Assembly: GCF_003286125.1 (NCBI RefSeq)
Contig: NZ_QMED01000022.1
Location: forward strand, 1-64,000
DNA from: Algibacillus agarilyticus
GTDB lineage: Bacteria > Pseudomonadota > Gammaproteobacteria > Enterobacterales > Alteromonadaceae
Length of the DNA stretch: 64,000 nt
Direction of reading: 5' to 3'
Of this stretch, positions 35,427-44,273 are shown in pieces (within the stretch, counting starts at the first letter, position 1; every line of letters starts with the position of its first letter). The translations under genes were made by a program, and so were the position numbers. A model generated the notes under the pieces. It did not search any database. It saw only the letters and a list, made by a program, of their open reading frames with translations, and was not told the DNA's origin.

Positions 35427-36221
35427 ATGGCATTAAATACGGTAACGTCGACTTCATTTTGTTTAATCACGGGAGCTGCAAAGGGAATTGGTGCTGCTGT
35501 TGCTCGTCTACTTGCTAAACAGCAACACGCGTTAATATTAATTGATAAAGATTTACATCAATTGCAGGAGCTTAAATCAGAGCTTATGCAATATAGTACC
35601 GAGCCTATTCAATGTTATGGGCTTGATGTAACGCAGTATGCGGCGGTTGCAACCTTGATTGATGAGTTCGAATCTAACGGTTTGTGTATTAATCATTTAG
35701 TTAATTGCGCGGGGATTTTACATACCACTTCCGTATTAAAAACCGATTTACATCATGTAACGCAGACGTTTGCGGTTAACACCTTTGCGGCTTTTCATTT
35801 TATGCAGCAAGTGGCTAAAAATATGCAAAAACGGGGAGCTGGCTCAATCGTTGTGATTGGTTCAAATGCGGCAAGTGTGCCACGGGTTAATATGTCAGCT
35901 TACTGTGCAAGTAAAGCCGCTTTACATGCTTTGGTGCGTTGTTTTGCATTAGAGCTTGCAGGCACAGGCGTGCGTTGCAATATTGTGAGTCCCGGTTCTA
36001 CATTAACGGCCATGCAAACGGCAATGTGGGATAATCCTCAAGGTGAATTGAATACGCTACAAGGTGATTTAGCGCAATTTAAGCTGGGTATTCCCTTGCA
36101 CAAATTAGCAACGGTTGATGATATAGCGCAATCCGTTAGCTTTTTATTATCGGATGCAGCAAGCCATATAACGATGCATGATCTGCGAGTTGATGGTGGT
36201 GCGACACTTGGCGCAATTTAA
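35427..36221 (+). CDS. entA: 2,3-dihydro-2,3-dihydroxybenzoate dehydrogenase
   Basis: 264 residues from the ATG at 35427, preceded at good distance by TTGAGA; the frame extends upstream through the Fur box, so earlier starts are unlikely. Classical short-chain dehydrogenase: nucleotide-binding TGAAKGIGAAVA, NCAG, and catalytic Ser plus YCASK (Tyr-x-x-x-Lys). Near the end, VDGGATLGAI matches the EntA C-terminus. It oxidises the EntB product to 2,3-dihydroxybenzoate. In contrast to E. coli it is transcribed apart from entCEB, 4 kb away. Confidence 0.9.
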   Translation: MALNTVTSTSFCLITGAAKGIGAAVARLLAKQQHALILIDKDLHQLQELKSELMQYSTEPIQCYGLDVTQYAAVATLIDEFESNGLCINHLVNCAGILHTTSVLKTDLHHVTQTFAVNTFAAFHFMQQVAKNMQKRGAGSIVVIGSNAASVPRVNMSAYCASKAALHALVRCFALELAGTGVRCNIVSPGSTLTAMQTAMWDNPQGELNTLQGDLAQFKLGIPLHKLATVDDIAQSVSFLLSDAASHITMHDLRVDGGATLGAI

Positions 36222-36358
36222 TTTACGTCGGCTAAGAAAGATAGCCATTTGTGATGGATATTGACTTAAGTGACATCAATCTGCTTAACCCTGCATCTTG
36301 AAGTCACTTGAGGATATTAGCCAAAGTTGAGGTTATTTAACCTCAATTCTACTTAGGC

Positions 36359-36418
36359 TATGTAAGGTTATGTAAGGTTATGTAAGGTTATGGGCATTGA
36401 GTTTGTTTGAGTTTGTTT
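36359..36418. repeat. Short 10-bp tandem repeats between convergent genes
   Basis: TATGTAAGGT is repeated about 3.4 times from 36359, followed by two copies of GAGTTTGTTT (36399-36418), also of 10-bp period. They lie between the entA stop and the DUF4198 gene stop. No function is evident. Confidence 0.8.
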
Positions 36419-36422
36419 AAGG

Positions 36423-37265
36423 TTATTCTGGATTAACTTCAAGCGTGGTGTATAACGCGTATTTAGTTATATCAGAACCTTGGGTTTTAATGTTGGTTTC
36501 TGCTTCGATTAAATACAAGCCCGCGTGTGGCCAAGTTACATTGAACTCACCTTTGTTATTGCTTTTTAGTTTAATTACTTGGCGATCGTTGCGATAACGA
36601 GTTTGACCCGCTACAACTTGCAATGAAATAGGTGTTAGTAAAGGTTGGCCATTTAGCAATAAACTAAAACGAGCGGTTTCACCAGCAAATAATTCATTTG
36701 GATGTGTGATAGGTTGAATAGCTAAACCTTGATCGAGTGGTTGTACGGGGGTAAACGTATTGCGACTAACAAAGCTGTCAATCGTTGAAATCATGGTGAC
36801 TTGTTTAATATTGCTGGCACCGGTTGGCACATCGGCTTGTTCGCGTGAGCCAAAAGCTCGACCTTTATCGCCATTTTCTTTGATAAACTGCATGAATTGA
36901 ATCGCTTGCTGTTGCAATAAAATACGGTAAGTTCCTGATTGATCTAAAGTGATGCTACCCACGCTTTTACGGGTAAAATCGTTAAACGGGATGTTTTTTA
37001 GCCATTGCTGATCGGGGGTGATCGCTTGTAAATCAGCTGGTGGTGGCCCTGGACGTTTTAAAGCCGCACCGGTGTTAGGTTTAAACGCGTGGTCGGGTTT
37101 GAATAGTTCATTTGAAATACTCATATCGACGGTAATAGTTTGCGGCTTGTCGCCTGATAAGGTGTTATGGCTTGGTATTATCCAGCGTGCATGAGCATAA
37201 GCCGATTGTTGAAACAGTAGGTTAAGTATGGCAACCACACCTATTTTAATCATTGCGTTTTTCAT
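36423..37265 (-). CDS. DUF4198-type periplasmic protein
   Basis: 280 residues with a signal peptide (1-25, ending SAYAHARW). The HARW at the mature N-terminus and FAGETARFSLLLNGQPL are typical of DUF4198 proteins, which are common near metal-uptake genes. The mature His could bind metal. It is the last gene of a three-gene operon with DUF2271 and PepSY genes (11-bp spacings) behind a Fur box, so a periplasmic role in iron acquisition is likely, but the molecular activity is unknown. Confidence 0.85.
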   Translation of the reverse strand: MKNAMIKIGVVAILNLLFQQSAYAHARWIIPSHNTLSGDKPQTITVDMSISNELFKPDHAFKPNTGAALKRPGPPPADLQAITPDQQWLKNIPFNDFTRKSVGSITLDQSGTYRILLQQQAIQFMQFIKENGDKGRAFGSREQADVPTGASNIKQVTMISTIDSFVSRNTFTPVQPLDQGLAIQPITHPNELFAGETARFSLLLNGQPLLTPISLQVVAGQTRYRNDRQVIKLKSNNKGEFNVTWPHAGLYLIEAETNIKTQGSDITKYALYTTLEVNPE

Positions 37266-37276
37266 CTTATTGACTC

Positions 37277-37789
37277 TTAGTTTAAGGTTAAATTGATCGT
37301 ACCTAGCTCTGTTTTGCCTTGAGCTGCGGCTTGTTGATTCGTTTTCAAGGTGATCGGTATTCGGATAAATTCACGTCCTCCTTCTTCACGAGATGCTTCG
37401 ACGTTAAGTATGTATTGCCCTTCAGCCACCGGATTTTGAGTTAAATCAAGGCCGTTCCAAGTGAGTGTATGCTCACCTGGTCGGTGAGTCGCTTGTGTTA
37501 CGCCATCGATATTTTGGTTTCCTCTGCCGGCTTTACGCCACCATTGACGAAGATCTTTGTACCATTCTTTGTCATCTGCCCAGAGGGTTAGGGTTGTTAC
37601 ATATTGGCGCGACGGCGTTTCTAGCCAAACCGCGACATAAGGCTTGTGATAAGGATCTACGTCAAGTTCCGGTAATGTTAAATTTAGAGTTAACGTTGTT
37701 TGTGCTTGAAGGGATAAGCTCATAAAAAAGCACAAGCTAGTGAGTAATAGACGGTATGTTCGCCGCCGTTTTAAGTTATTGGTTGTCAT
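37277..37789 (-). CDS. DUF2271-type periplasmic protein
   Basis: 170 residues with a signal peptide (ending LSLQAQ). The rest is a single beta-sandwich-like domain: PYVAVWLETPSRQYVTTLTL, KDLRQWWRKAGR and TWNGLDL, matching DUF2271 features. It is translated between the PepSY and DUF4198 genes and shares their promoter. Function is unknown; Fur control of the operon points to iron metabolism. Confidence 0.85.
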   Translation of the reverse strand: MTTNNLKRRRTYRLLLTSLCFFMSLSLQAQTTLTLNLTLPELDVDPYHKPYVAVWLETPSRQYVTTLTLWADDKEWYKDLRQWWRKAGRGNQNIDGVTQATHRPGEHTLTWNGLDLTQNPVAEGQYILNVEASREEGGREFIRIPITLKTNQQAAAQGKTELGTINLTLN

Positions 37790-37800
37790 GGTTTTCTCGG

Positions 37801-38442
37801 TTAGTTCAGTTGAATATGAGGGATAAATGTCCAGTAAATTAAGGCCGGTAGTACGGTGCCGATCAAAACAAGATTAAAGCCGATCACGCGTTTAGATTTT
37901 TGTTGCCATAAAATGATGATGCCGGTAAATGAAAATAAACAGATCAGTGCGGCTGTTATGTCGATAACCCAAGACCAAACCGCACCGGTATGTCGACCTT
38001 TGTGTAAATCATTCATTAATTGCCAAAAACTGCCCACTTGGTAATCAATCAATACCGTACCTTGCTGTTGATTTATAATAACGAGGGCATATCCAGCAGG
38101 GAGTGGATAGTCGATTTCTATTTCGCCTAAATCTGTTTGCCAATTAACACTTTTGCGTTGGTCTAAGTTGTATTCGGCCGTTAACCAGTGTTGTAAATTA
38201 ATAAGCCCTGTTGGCTGCTCGGCGGTTGCCCTTTTTAATGGTTGTGCAATGTTTGCTGGCAAAGTGAATTCAACGCTACCTTGCGTTGATTGATTTGCTA
38301 ACCAGTTATTATGGTTAAGCGTAATACCGCTGATGCAAAACAGAATTAATAAACTAAATAAAGCACTCGATAAATAAATATGGATGAGACGAGAATATTG
38401 AAAAAACACACGTTTTATTGTGCGTGGATTAATGGTTGGCAT
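37801..38442 (-). CDS. PepSY-associated membrane protein
   Basis: 213 residues from the ATG at 38442 (MPTINPRTIKR); a longer frame to 38508 would run through a Fur box and is rejected. Membrane segments at about 25-45, 160-180 and 190-210 enclose a periplasmic PepSY-like region (LQHWLTAEYNLDQRKSVNW; GYALVIINQQQGTVLIDY). The DLHKGRHTGAVWSWVIDITA motif with His residues resembles PepSY_TM proteins implicated in ferric siderophore reduction. It is first in the Fur-controlled operon with DUF2271 and DUF4198. Confidence 0.88.
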   Translation of the reverse strand: MPTINPRTIKRVFFQYSRLIHIYLSSALFSLLILFCISGITLNHNNWLANQSTQGSVEFTLPANIAQPLKRATAEQPTGLINLQHWLTAEYNLDQRKSVNWQTDLGEIEIDYPLPAGYALVIINQQQGTVLIDYQVGSFWQLMNDLHKGRHTGAVWSWVIDITAALICLFSFTGIIILWQQKSKRVIGFNLVLIGTVLPALIYWTFIPHIQLN

Positions 38443-38474
38443 TGGGTATATTATTAAGTCACATATTTTAATGT

Positions 38475-38495
38475 AAATGATAATAGTTATTATTT
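38475..38495 (-). promoter_or_regulatory. Fur box upstream of the PepSY operon
   Basis: AAATGATAATAGTTATTATTT, a good Fur-type inverted repeat about 35 bp upstream of the PepSY gene start at 38442. Confidence 0.75.
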
Positions 38496-38668
38496 TTGTT
38501 TGTATCAATAGGTTTGTTAAAATTTATTACTGCACCAGAGAGGTATTGACACTAATAGAGTGGGGTTGTTATTGCGAGCTGCCAATATTAAATGGTTGAT
38601 TATTGAACGCTATATCAGGGTTGGAGAAGAGGTATTAAGCAGAATGTTTTAGGCATTTAGGCGGTCAA

Positions 38669-38694
38669 TATAGTCTTCTCGCTCAGGTTTTATG
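38669..38694 (-). repeat. 26-bp inverted repeat, right arm (iron island boundary)
   Basis: Perfect reverse complement of 20648-20673. It lies about 175 bp beyond the last iron-operon Fur box and just before the pectin locus. Confidence 0.9.
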
Positions 38695-39360
38695 TTATTA
38701 AACCGGTAATTTATATTGCGTTATGCATTATCCGGTTTACGCGCTAACGGCGCTAAACAACCTAAATTGTCATTATCAAGATCTATTTTGGGCTTTGTCT
38801 TAAACGGATTTTATCAACTAAATTTTTACCCACTAAAATTAGTTCATGGATTCGTTGAGTTGGATCTGAGATATTATTGTTCCATGAAAAAATTTATCAC
38901 ACCAAAGTTTGAAGTATTTAATTTATCTTTAAGTTCGGCCACGTATTTTTTTAAATAAAATGTTCTCTAACTTTTCTATTAGTAGCCGATAAGTTGGTAA
39001 AAATCGCAAGCATTTTTGTTAGATAAGTGAGCGGCTGAATAGAAAAATCGCGTTGTATTATTCTCTTAAGAACTCAGGTTTACATGTGAATGCTTAGTGA
39101 AAAAAGTAGAAAAAAAACATGCCGCGAGTGCATTAATTTATTACCCAATTGACTACAAAAATCATTGAACAAATAACGTGTTAAAATAAGATCCCCCAAG
39201 CTCGATTAATTACCCGTTTTTTCCTGTAATAATGTATTTACCGGGTTAAATTAATTAACGCAAATTAGCCATTTTTTGAATTTAAAAAGCTGTTAGATAT
39301 GTATATTGATGTAAAAACAGATCATATAAGTTGTATTTTCATCTTACGTTTACCTTGTTT

Positions 39361-39376
39361 TTGCTACCGGTGGCAA
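39361..39376. promoter_or_regulatory. Operator TTGCTACCGGTGGCAA, copy 1
   Basis: Imperfect palindrome with an ACCGGT core, about 490 bp upstream of the TRAP binding-protein gene. It is one of six copies confined to the pectin locus. The ACCGGT centre is like operators of LacI-family sugar-acid regulators such as GntR. Confidence 0.7.
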
Positions 39377-39539
39377 AAAGTTAGGATAAACCGTTGTTAT
39401 TAAAATTTAAAAAGGTTAACATCTAATTAACGTTAAGCTTGCATAACGCATTTATCGTTATTTGATGGCCAGTATAGTGGCAAAATTGATCGTGAGCTTT
39501 TATCAATTTAAGTAAATCCACATTGAGTTATTGTTATTT

Positions 39540-39555
39540 TTGCTACCGGTGGCTT
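39540..39555. promoter_or_regulatory. Operator TTGCTACCGGTGGC, copy 2
   Basis: Same 14-base core as the other copies but ending TT rather than AA. It lies 179 bp after copy 1 and 61 bp before the SDR remnant, so two copies precede the TRAP operon. Confidence 0.7.
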
Positions 39556-39600
39556 TTTTTGTGTTTTATAAATTTTTAGTAAATAAACAATGCTCATAAA

Positions 39601-39726
39601 ATGTTTTCATTTGTTGGTAAAACCGTATTGATAACAGGCAGTAGCTGTGGGCTAGAGCTGGTTTTAGCTATAGGTTTTGCATCAGCCAGTGCGGTTATCT
39701 TTTCAGTCGTGAGCGCGTTTATTTAA
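39601..39726 (+). pseudogene. Truncated short-chain dehydrogenase (KduD-like) N-terminus
   Basis: 41 codons from an ATG: FSFVGKTVLITGSSCGLELV, then LAIGFASASAVIFS, stopping at TAA 39724. TGSSCGL with the spacing to AIGFA matches the nucleotide-binding Rossmann turn of SDR enzymes such as 2-keto-3-deoxygluconate dehydrogenase, which belongs to pectin catabolism. The rest of the roughly 250-residue enzyme is missing, so this is a remnant left after a deletion. It sits directly behind operator copy 2. Confidence 0.65.
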
Positions 39727-39868
39727 CAGAATAAAGCAAAGCTTAGCGGAATTAATAAACGTTTAAAGTATTGAACCAAGCAATGAAAGTTGAGTGTTGT
39801 TTTGATGATTTGTGTGTACGCGGGGTAGTTATGTTTTGTTGCTATCCCGCTTTTTTAAAGTAGGTTTT

Positions 39869-40855
39869 ATGATGACACTATTAAGAAAATTTTTATTTAT
39901 AACCGCGCTGTTAACAGGTTTAAATGCGTGTGGTGGTAACAACGAAAAAGTGGTGTTGCGTATGGGACACACCTTAGATACTGAGCACAGTGTACATAAA
40001 GCCATGTTGCATTTAGCTGAGCGTTTAGCTTTATATTCTGATGGTCAAATGGAAATGTTGATTTACCCAAGTGCGCAGCTGGGTTCTGAACGTGAAATGG
40101 TCGAGTTACTGCAAATTGGCAGTTTAGCCATGACAAAAGTATCGGCGGCGGCCATCGAAGGTTTTGTACCTGAAATGAAAGTCTATAGTTTGCCTTATAT
40201 ATTTACCGATCGTGAGCATCGGTGGGATGTATTGCAAAGCAGTATTGGTCAAGCCTTGCTTAAAGAGACAGAAGCCGCTCATTTAGTTGGGCTGGGTTAT
40301 TATGATTCAGGCAGCCGAAGTTTTTATATGACCGATACCGAAGTGCATACACCTAAAGATTTAATTAGTAAAAAAATACGAGTCATGGAAAGTCAAACGG
40401 CAGTGAAAATGATCAATGCATTTGGTGGTGCGGCGACGCCAATTTCGTTTGGTGAATTATATGCGGCATTACAGCAAGGTGTTGTTGATGGTGCCGAAAA
40501 TAATCCGCCTTCGTTTTACTTATCTCGGCATTATGAAATTTGTCGTTACTATATTTTAGACGAACATACTTCAGTACCTGATGTCGTCTTAGCGAGTAAG
40601 CATATTATGGAGGGGTTAACCGCTCAGCAACGAGCTTGGTTAGATGCAGCCGTAGCTGATTCGGTTGAGTTACAAAAAACATTATGGTTAGAAGCTGAGC
40701 AACATGCGTTGTCTGAAGTTAAGGCCGCTGGCGTTGAAATTATTTATCCAGACAAAGCGCCGTTTGTCGATGCGGTGACCGAGTTTCATGCTTCTTTTAA
40801 AGGCACTAAAGTGGGTGTCTACCTAGAACAAATCATTAACATGAAACGAGGTTAA
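39869..40855 (+). CDS. TRAP transporter substrate-binding protein (DctP type), lipoprotein
   Basis: I start at the ATG at 39869 (AAAGTAGG upstream); the longer frame adds an unlikely 19 residues. The N-terminus is a lipoprotein signal with lipobox LNAC (Cys at about 21). DctP features include LRMGHTLDTEHSVHKAMLHL, the selectivity region GSRSFYMTDTEVHTPKDLIS, KKIRVMESQTAVKMINAFGG and AALQQGVVDGAENNPPSF with the conserved Arg in KIRVMES that binds carboxylates. It should bind galacturonate or unsaturated oligogalacturonides. It is first in the TRAP operon. Confidence 0.93.
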   Translation: MMTLLRKFLFITALLTGLNACGGNNEKVVLRMGHTLDTEHSVHKAMLHLAERLALYSDGQMEMLIYPSAQLGSEREMVELLQIGSLAMTKVSAAAIEGFVPEMKVYSLPYIFTDREHRWDVLQSSIGQALLKETEAAHLVGLGYYDSGSRSFYMTDTEVHTPKDLISKKIRVMESQTAVKMINAFGGAATPISFGELYAALQQGVVDGAENNPPSFYLSRHYEICRYYILDEHTSVPDVVLASKHIMEGLTAQQRAWLDAAVADSVELQKTLWLEAEQHALSEVKAAGVEIIYPDKAPFVDAVTEFHASFKGTKVGVYLEQIINMKRG

Positions 40856-40857
40856 TT

Positions 40858-41340
40858 ATGGATAAAGTAGTTAATATTATCGAATTTTTACTTAAAAAAT
40901 TACTGATCAGTTTGTGTGCTTTGATTGTTGTTGCGGTGACATGGCAAGTTTTTTCTCGCTATATATTGCAATCGCCGAGTTCAATTACTGAAGAGTTAGC
41001 GCGTTTTACGCTTATTTGGATCAGTTTATTTGGGGCGGCTTATGCATATCAAACGAATGCACATTTAGGACTTGATGTGGTAACAAATAAGTTTACTGAT
41101 TCAGCTAAAAAAGGGGCTGAAATGTTTCGCCATCTGGTTGTATTCGCTTTTGCTGTACTCGTCATGGTGATTGGTGGTGTTTACCTTGTTGATTTAACAA
41201 TGGTGCCAGCACAAACATCAGCGGCGTTGCAAATTGAGATCGGTTTTATTTACAGCGCCGTGCCCGTTACCGGCGTTATTATTAGTGTGTTTAGTGTTAA
41301 TAAAATCAAGCAAGCGTTTTTATTAACTGAACGTGCTTAG
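40858..41340 (+). CDS. TRAP transporter small permease (DctQ type)
   Basis: 160 residues with four hydrophobic segments (about 15-35, 50-65, 90-112, 130-150) as usual for DctQ. ITEELARFTLIWISLFGAAY is the family signature. It begins 2 bp after the binding-protein stop and couples it to the large permease downstream. Confidence 0.93.
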   Translation: MDKVVNIIEFLLKKLLISLCALIVVAVTWQVFSRYILQSPSSITEELARFTLIWISLFGAAYAYQTNAHLGLDVVTNKFTDSAKKGAEMFRHLVVFAFAVLVMVIGGVYLVDLTMVPAQTSAALQIEIGFIYSAVPVTGVIISVFSVNKIKQAFLLTERA

Positions 41341-41348
41341 GGGGTTAT

Positions 41349-42647
41349 GTGGAATATTCAGGTTTAGTTTTAGTGGTTACCTTTGCGGTATTGTTAATTT
41401 TGAACGTACCGATCTCATTTAGTATTGGGATCGCGACGATATTAACAATGTTTTTAAGTATCGATTTTGCGCCAGCCGTTACAACGGTTGCACAGCGTTT
41501 AGCGGGTGGGGTTAATAGTTTTGCGTTATTAGCGATCCCCTTTTTTGTTTTATCGGGTTTAATTATGGGGCGAGGCGGAATAGCCAAGCGTTTAATTGAA
41601 TGTGCGATGGCCTTAATTGGTATGCTACCGGGCGGTTTAGCCTTGGTTAATGTTTTATCTTGTACTTTGTTTGGTGCTATATCAGGCTCTGCTGTTGCAG
41701 CCACGAGTGCGATCGGGAGCTTTATGATCCCGCAAATGGAAAAAAACGGTTACGACAAAAATTTCGCTACAGCCGTTACCAGTGCTGCGGCCACAACGGG
41801 TATGCTTATTCCGCCCAGTAACATTTTAATTATTTATGCAATTGCCAGCGGTGGCGTTTCTATTGCTGCGTTGTTTGTGGCAGGATATTTACCGGGGTTA
41901 ATGGTGTCGGGCGCTTTAATGGTCGTGTGCGCGGTATATTCAAAAATTCATGGTTATCCAACGGGTGCTCGATTACCGCTTAATATTGTTGTCGAAAAAG
42001 TCGTGTCGGCATTACCCAGTTTATTACTTATCTTTATTGTTATTGGCGGCATTATCGGTGGGGTGTTTACCGCGACAGAAGCAGGGGCGATTGCGGTTTT
42101 GTATTCGTTGGCCTTATCTGTTGGTTTTTATAAAGAAGTCAAACCCAAAGAATTGCCTGAAATTTTACTAAAAGCCGGTGAAACCACTGCTATAGTTATG
42201 CTGTTAATCGGTGCTTCTTCGGCGATGTCTTGGATATTATCGTACGAGAACATTCCACAAACCATTAGCTCGTTTTTACTCGAGCTAAGCGACAATCCAT
42301 TTGTTATTTTGCTACTGATTAATTTAGCGTTGATTTTAGTGGGGGCGTTTATGGATATGACCCCTGCGGTATTAATTTTTACGCCGATATTTTTACCGGT
42401 AGCCGAACAGTTAGGTATGTCTCCTTTGCATTTTGGTATTATGATTGTACTCAATTTGTCGATAGGGTTGTGTTCGCCGCCGGTTGGTTCTGTGTTATTT
42501 GTTGGGTGTGCCGTGGCTAAAACCACGATAGAAAAAATAATTCGACCGTTATTACCTTTATATATCGCCATGTTTATCGTGTTGATGTTAGTCACTTATA
42601 TACCCGGCATTAGTGAGTTTTTACCCACGTTTTTTGGGCTTTATTAA
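41349..42647 (+). CDS. TRAP transporter large permease (DctM type)
   Basis: 432 residues with about 12 membrane segments; GTG start behind TAGGGGG, 8 bp after the small permease stop. Features include FALLAIPFFVLSGLIMGRGG, FGAISGSAVAATSAIGSFMI and TSAAATTGMLIPPSNILIIY, the sodium- and substrate-site hairpins of DctM. With the two preceding genes it forms a complete sodium-driven importer, probably for galacturonate-type acids given its position in the pectin locus. Confidence 0.94.
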   Translation: MEYSGLVLVVTFAVLLILNVPISFSIGIATILTMFLSIDFAPAVTTVAQRLAGGVNSFALLAIPFFVLSGLIMGRGGIAKRLIECAMALIGMLPGGLALVNVLSCTLFGAISGSAVAATSAIGSFMIPQMEKNGYDKNFATAVTSAAATTGMLIPPSNILIIYAIASGGVSIAALFVAGYLPGLMVSGALMVVCAVYSKIHGYPTGARLPLNIVVEKVVSALPSLLLIFIVIGGIIGGVFTATEAGAIAVLYSLALSVGFYKEVKPKELPEILLKAGETTAIVMLLIGASSAMSWILSYENIPQTISSFLLELSDNPFVILLLINLALILVGAFMDMTPAVLIFTPIFLPVAEQLGMSPLHFGIMIVLNLSIGLCSPPVGSVLFVGCAVAKTTIEKIIRPLLPLYIAMFIVLMLVTYIPGISEFLPTFFGLY

Positions 42648-42724
42648 TTTTAAGTATGCAGCTTATTTGTTGAACTGTATTGAATTGTAATATGAATAAA
42701 CATGAAATCATGAGTGAGGAAACG

Positions 42725-44161
42725 ATGAAGACAAGTCGCAGATCATTACTAAAAGGTTTAGGCATTGGTATGGGCTCTGTTGGTGCGCTTAGCGTAACAG
42801 GGTGTCAAGTTACTTCTATATTAAACAATGCCACCGGTGGAGGTTCTGAGTGGGATCAGGCGATAGCCAATATTCGTCGTAACACAGTAGAACCCACTTT
42901 TAAGAAACAAGATTTTATCATTACCGATTTTGGTGCCAAAAATGATAAGCAGTTTGATAGCAGCCAAGCGATTCAAGCGGCTATTAATGAGTGTGCAAAG
43001 CAAGGTGGCGGTCGGGTTGTGATACCGACTGGGCACTTTTTAACGGGTCCTATTCATTTAGAATCTAACATTAATTTACATATTACTGAAAATGCCACGT
43101 TATGGTTTGTGACTGATCCTGAACGTTATTTACCTGCGGTTTATACACGCTGGGAAGGTGTTGAATTAATGGGGTATTCACCACTTATTTATGCTTATAA
43201 AAAGAAAAACATTGCGATCACCGGTAAGGGCACACTTGAAGGGGGCGGCAGTAATAAAGCATGGTGGCCTTGGAAAGGTAAATGGAAACGTACCGATTGG
43301 GTGATCAGCGATGTTGAAAATCAAAAACACACACGTGATGCCTTATTTAAAATGGCAGATGAAGGTGTACCGGTAAAAGATCGCGTGTTTGACAAAAACT
43401 ATCTACGCCCGCCTTTTATCCAACCGTATTATTGCGAAAACGTATTAATTGAAGATGTCACGATTAAGAATTCGCCATTTTGGTTAGTTAACCCGGTGCT
43501 CTGCAATAGCGTTACCGTACGGGGGATCCATTGTGTTAGTTATGGTCCTAATTCAGATGGATGCGATCCTGAATCTTGTAACAACGTAGTTATCGATAAG
43601 TGTATTTTTGACACCGGAGATGATTGCATTGCGGTTAAATCGGGTCGAAATGCGGATGGTCGTCGCGTTAATGTGCCGTGCGAAAACATCGTTATTGATA
43701 ATTGCGAAATGAAAGAAGGCCATGGTGGCGTGGTGATTGGCAGTGAAATTTCGGGTGGTGTACGCAATTTATATGCACAAAACTGTGAAATGAGCAGTCC
43801 ACATCTCAAGCGGGGTATTCGTTTAAAAACTAATTCTATTCGCGGTGGTTTACTCGAAAACTTGTATTATCGCAACATTGTTATTGGCCAAGTGAGTGAT
43901 GCGATTGTTATCAACTTTTTGTATGAAGAAGGCGATGCTGGACCGTTTAAGCCTACCGTGCGCAATTTAAATATTGATAATTTGATTGTTAAACAAGCCA
44001 AACGTGCCTTTGTATTGCGAGGTTATGACCACACTCCAATATCGGGTGTAACCTTGAACAATGTAACGTTTATTAAAGTGAAAAGTGACAGCATTGTTGA
44101 GCATGTTACTGATATTGAATTAAACAATGTCAAAGTCAATGGTCAGCCTTACACGCTTTAG
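42725..44161 (+). CDS. GH28 polygalacturonase, Tat-exported
   Basis: 478 residues from the ATG at 42725 (AGGA at 42716); a longer frame exists upstream. The N-terminus SRRSLLKGLGIGMGS is a twin-arginine signal, and SVTGC makes it a probable Tat lipoprotein. GH28 right-handed beta-helix with the catalytic aspartates in PNSDGCDPESC and FDTGDDCIAVKSGRN, then EGHGGVVIGSE and RGIRLKTN. Such architecture is typical of exo-polygalacturonases, which release galacturonate from non-reducing ends. Tat export implies folding with cofactor or assembly in the cytoplasm. Confidence 0.92.
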   Translation: MKTSRRSLLKGLGIGMGSVGALSVTGCQVTSILNNATGGGSEWDQAIANIRRNTVEPTFKKQDFIITDFGAKNDKQFDSSQAIQAAINECAKQGGGRVVIPTGHFLTGPIHLESNINLHITENATLWFVTDPERYLPAVYTRWEGVELMGYSPLIYAYKKKNIAITGKGTLEGGGSNKAWWPWKGKWKRTDWVISDVENQKHTRDALFKMADEGVPVKDRVFDKNYLRPPFIQPYYCENVLIEDVTIKNSPFWLVNPVLCNSVTVRGIHCVSYGPNSDGCDPESCNNVVIDKCIFDTGDDCIAVKSGRNADGRRVNVPCENIVIDNCEMKEGHGGVVIGSEISGGVRNLYAQNCEMSSPHLKRGIRLKTNSIRGGLLENLYYRNIVIGQVSDAIVINFLYEEGDAGPFKPTVRNLNIDNLIVKQAKRAFVLRGYDHTPISGVTLNNVTFIKVKSDSIVEHVTDIELNNVKVNGQPYTL

Positions 44162-44273
44162 TTTTCTATTATTGTCTTTAAATTTAACCTGAACTTTAAG
44201 TTGTAATGATGACTTTAAGTTCGGGCTCTACAGTGGCTTTGCGCTAATACAGGCTAAGTTGTGGTCTTGTAAA

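Larger units (their letters stand above)
38695..39868. other. Long intergenic region before the TRAP operon
   Basis: About 1.2 kb, AT-rich. It contains two operators (39361-39376, 39540-39555) and a truncated SDR gene (39601-39726), all listed separately. An 80-codon frame at 38716-38958 has no recognisable motif or ribosome site and I do not call it. Confidence 0.6.

Noticed and set aside
38443-38508. Upstream extension of the PepSY gene
   Set aside because: It overlaps the Fur box at 38475-38495 and adds an atypical Ile-rich leader.
38716-38958. 80-codon plus-strand open frame after the inverted repeat
   Set aside because: No ribosome site, no recognisable motif, AT-rich intergenic composition.
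42820-42840. Operator-like ACCGGTGG within the GH28 gene
   Set aside because: Only the core matches; it lies in the coding sequence and lacks the TTGCT arm.
43540-43809. Minus-strand 89-codon frame within the GH28 gene
   Set aside because: Antisense to a well-supported catalytic domain; no independent evidence.
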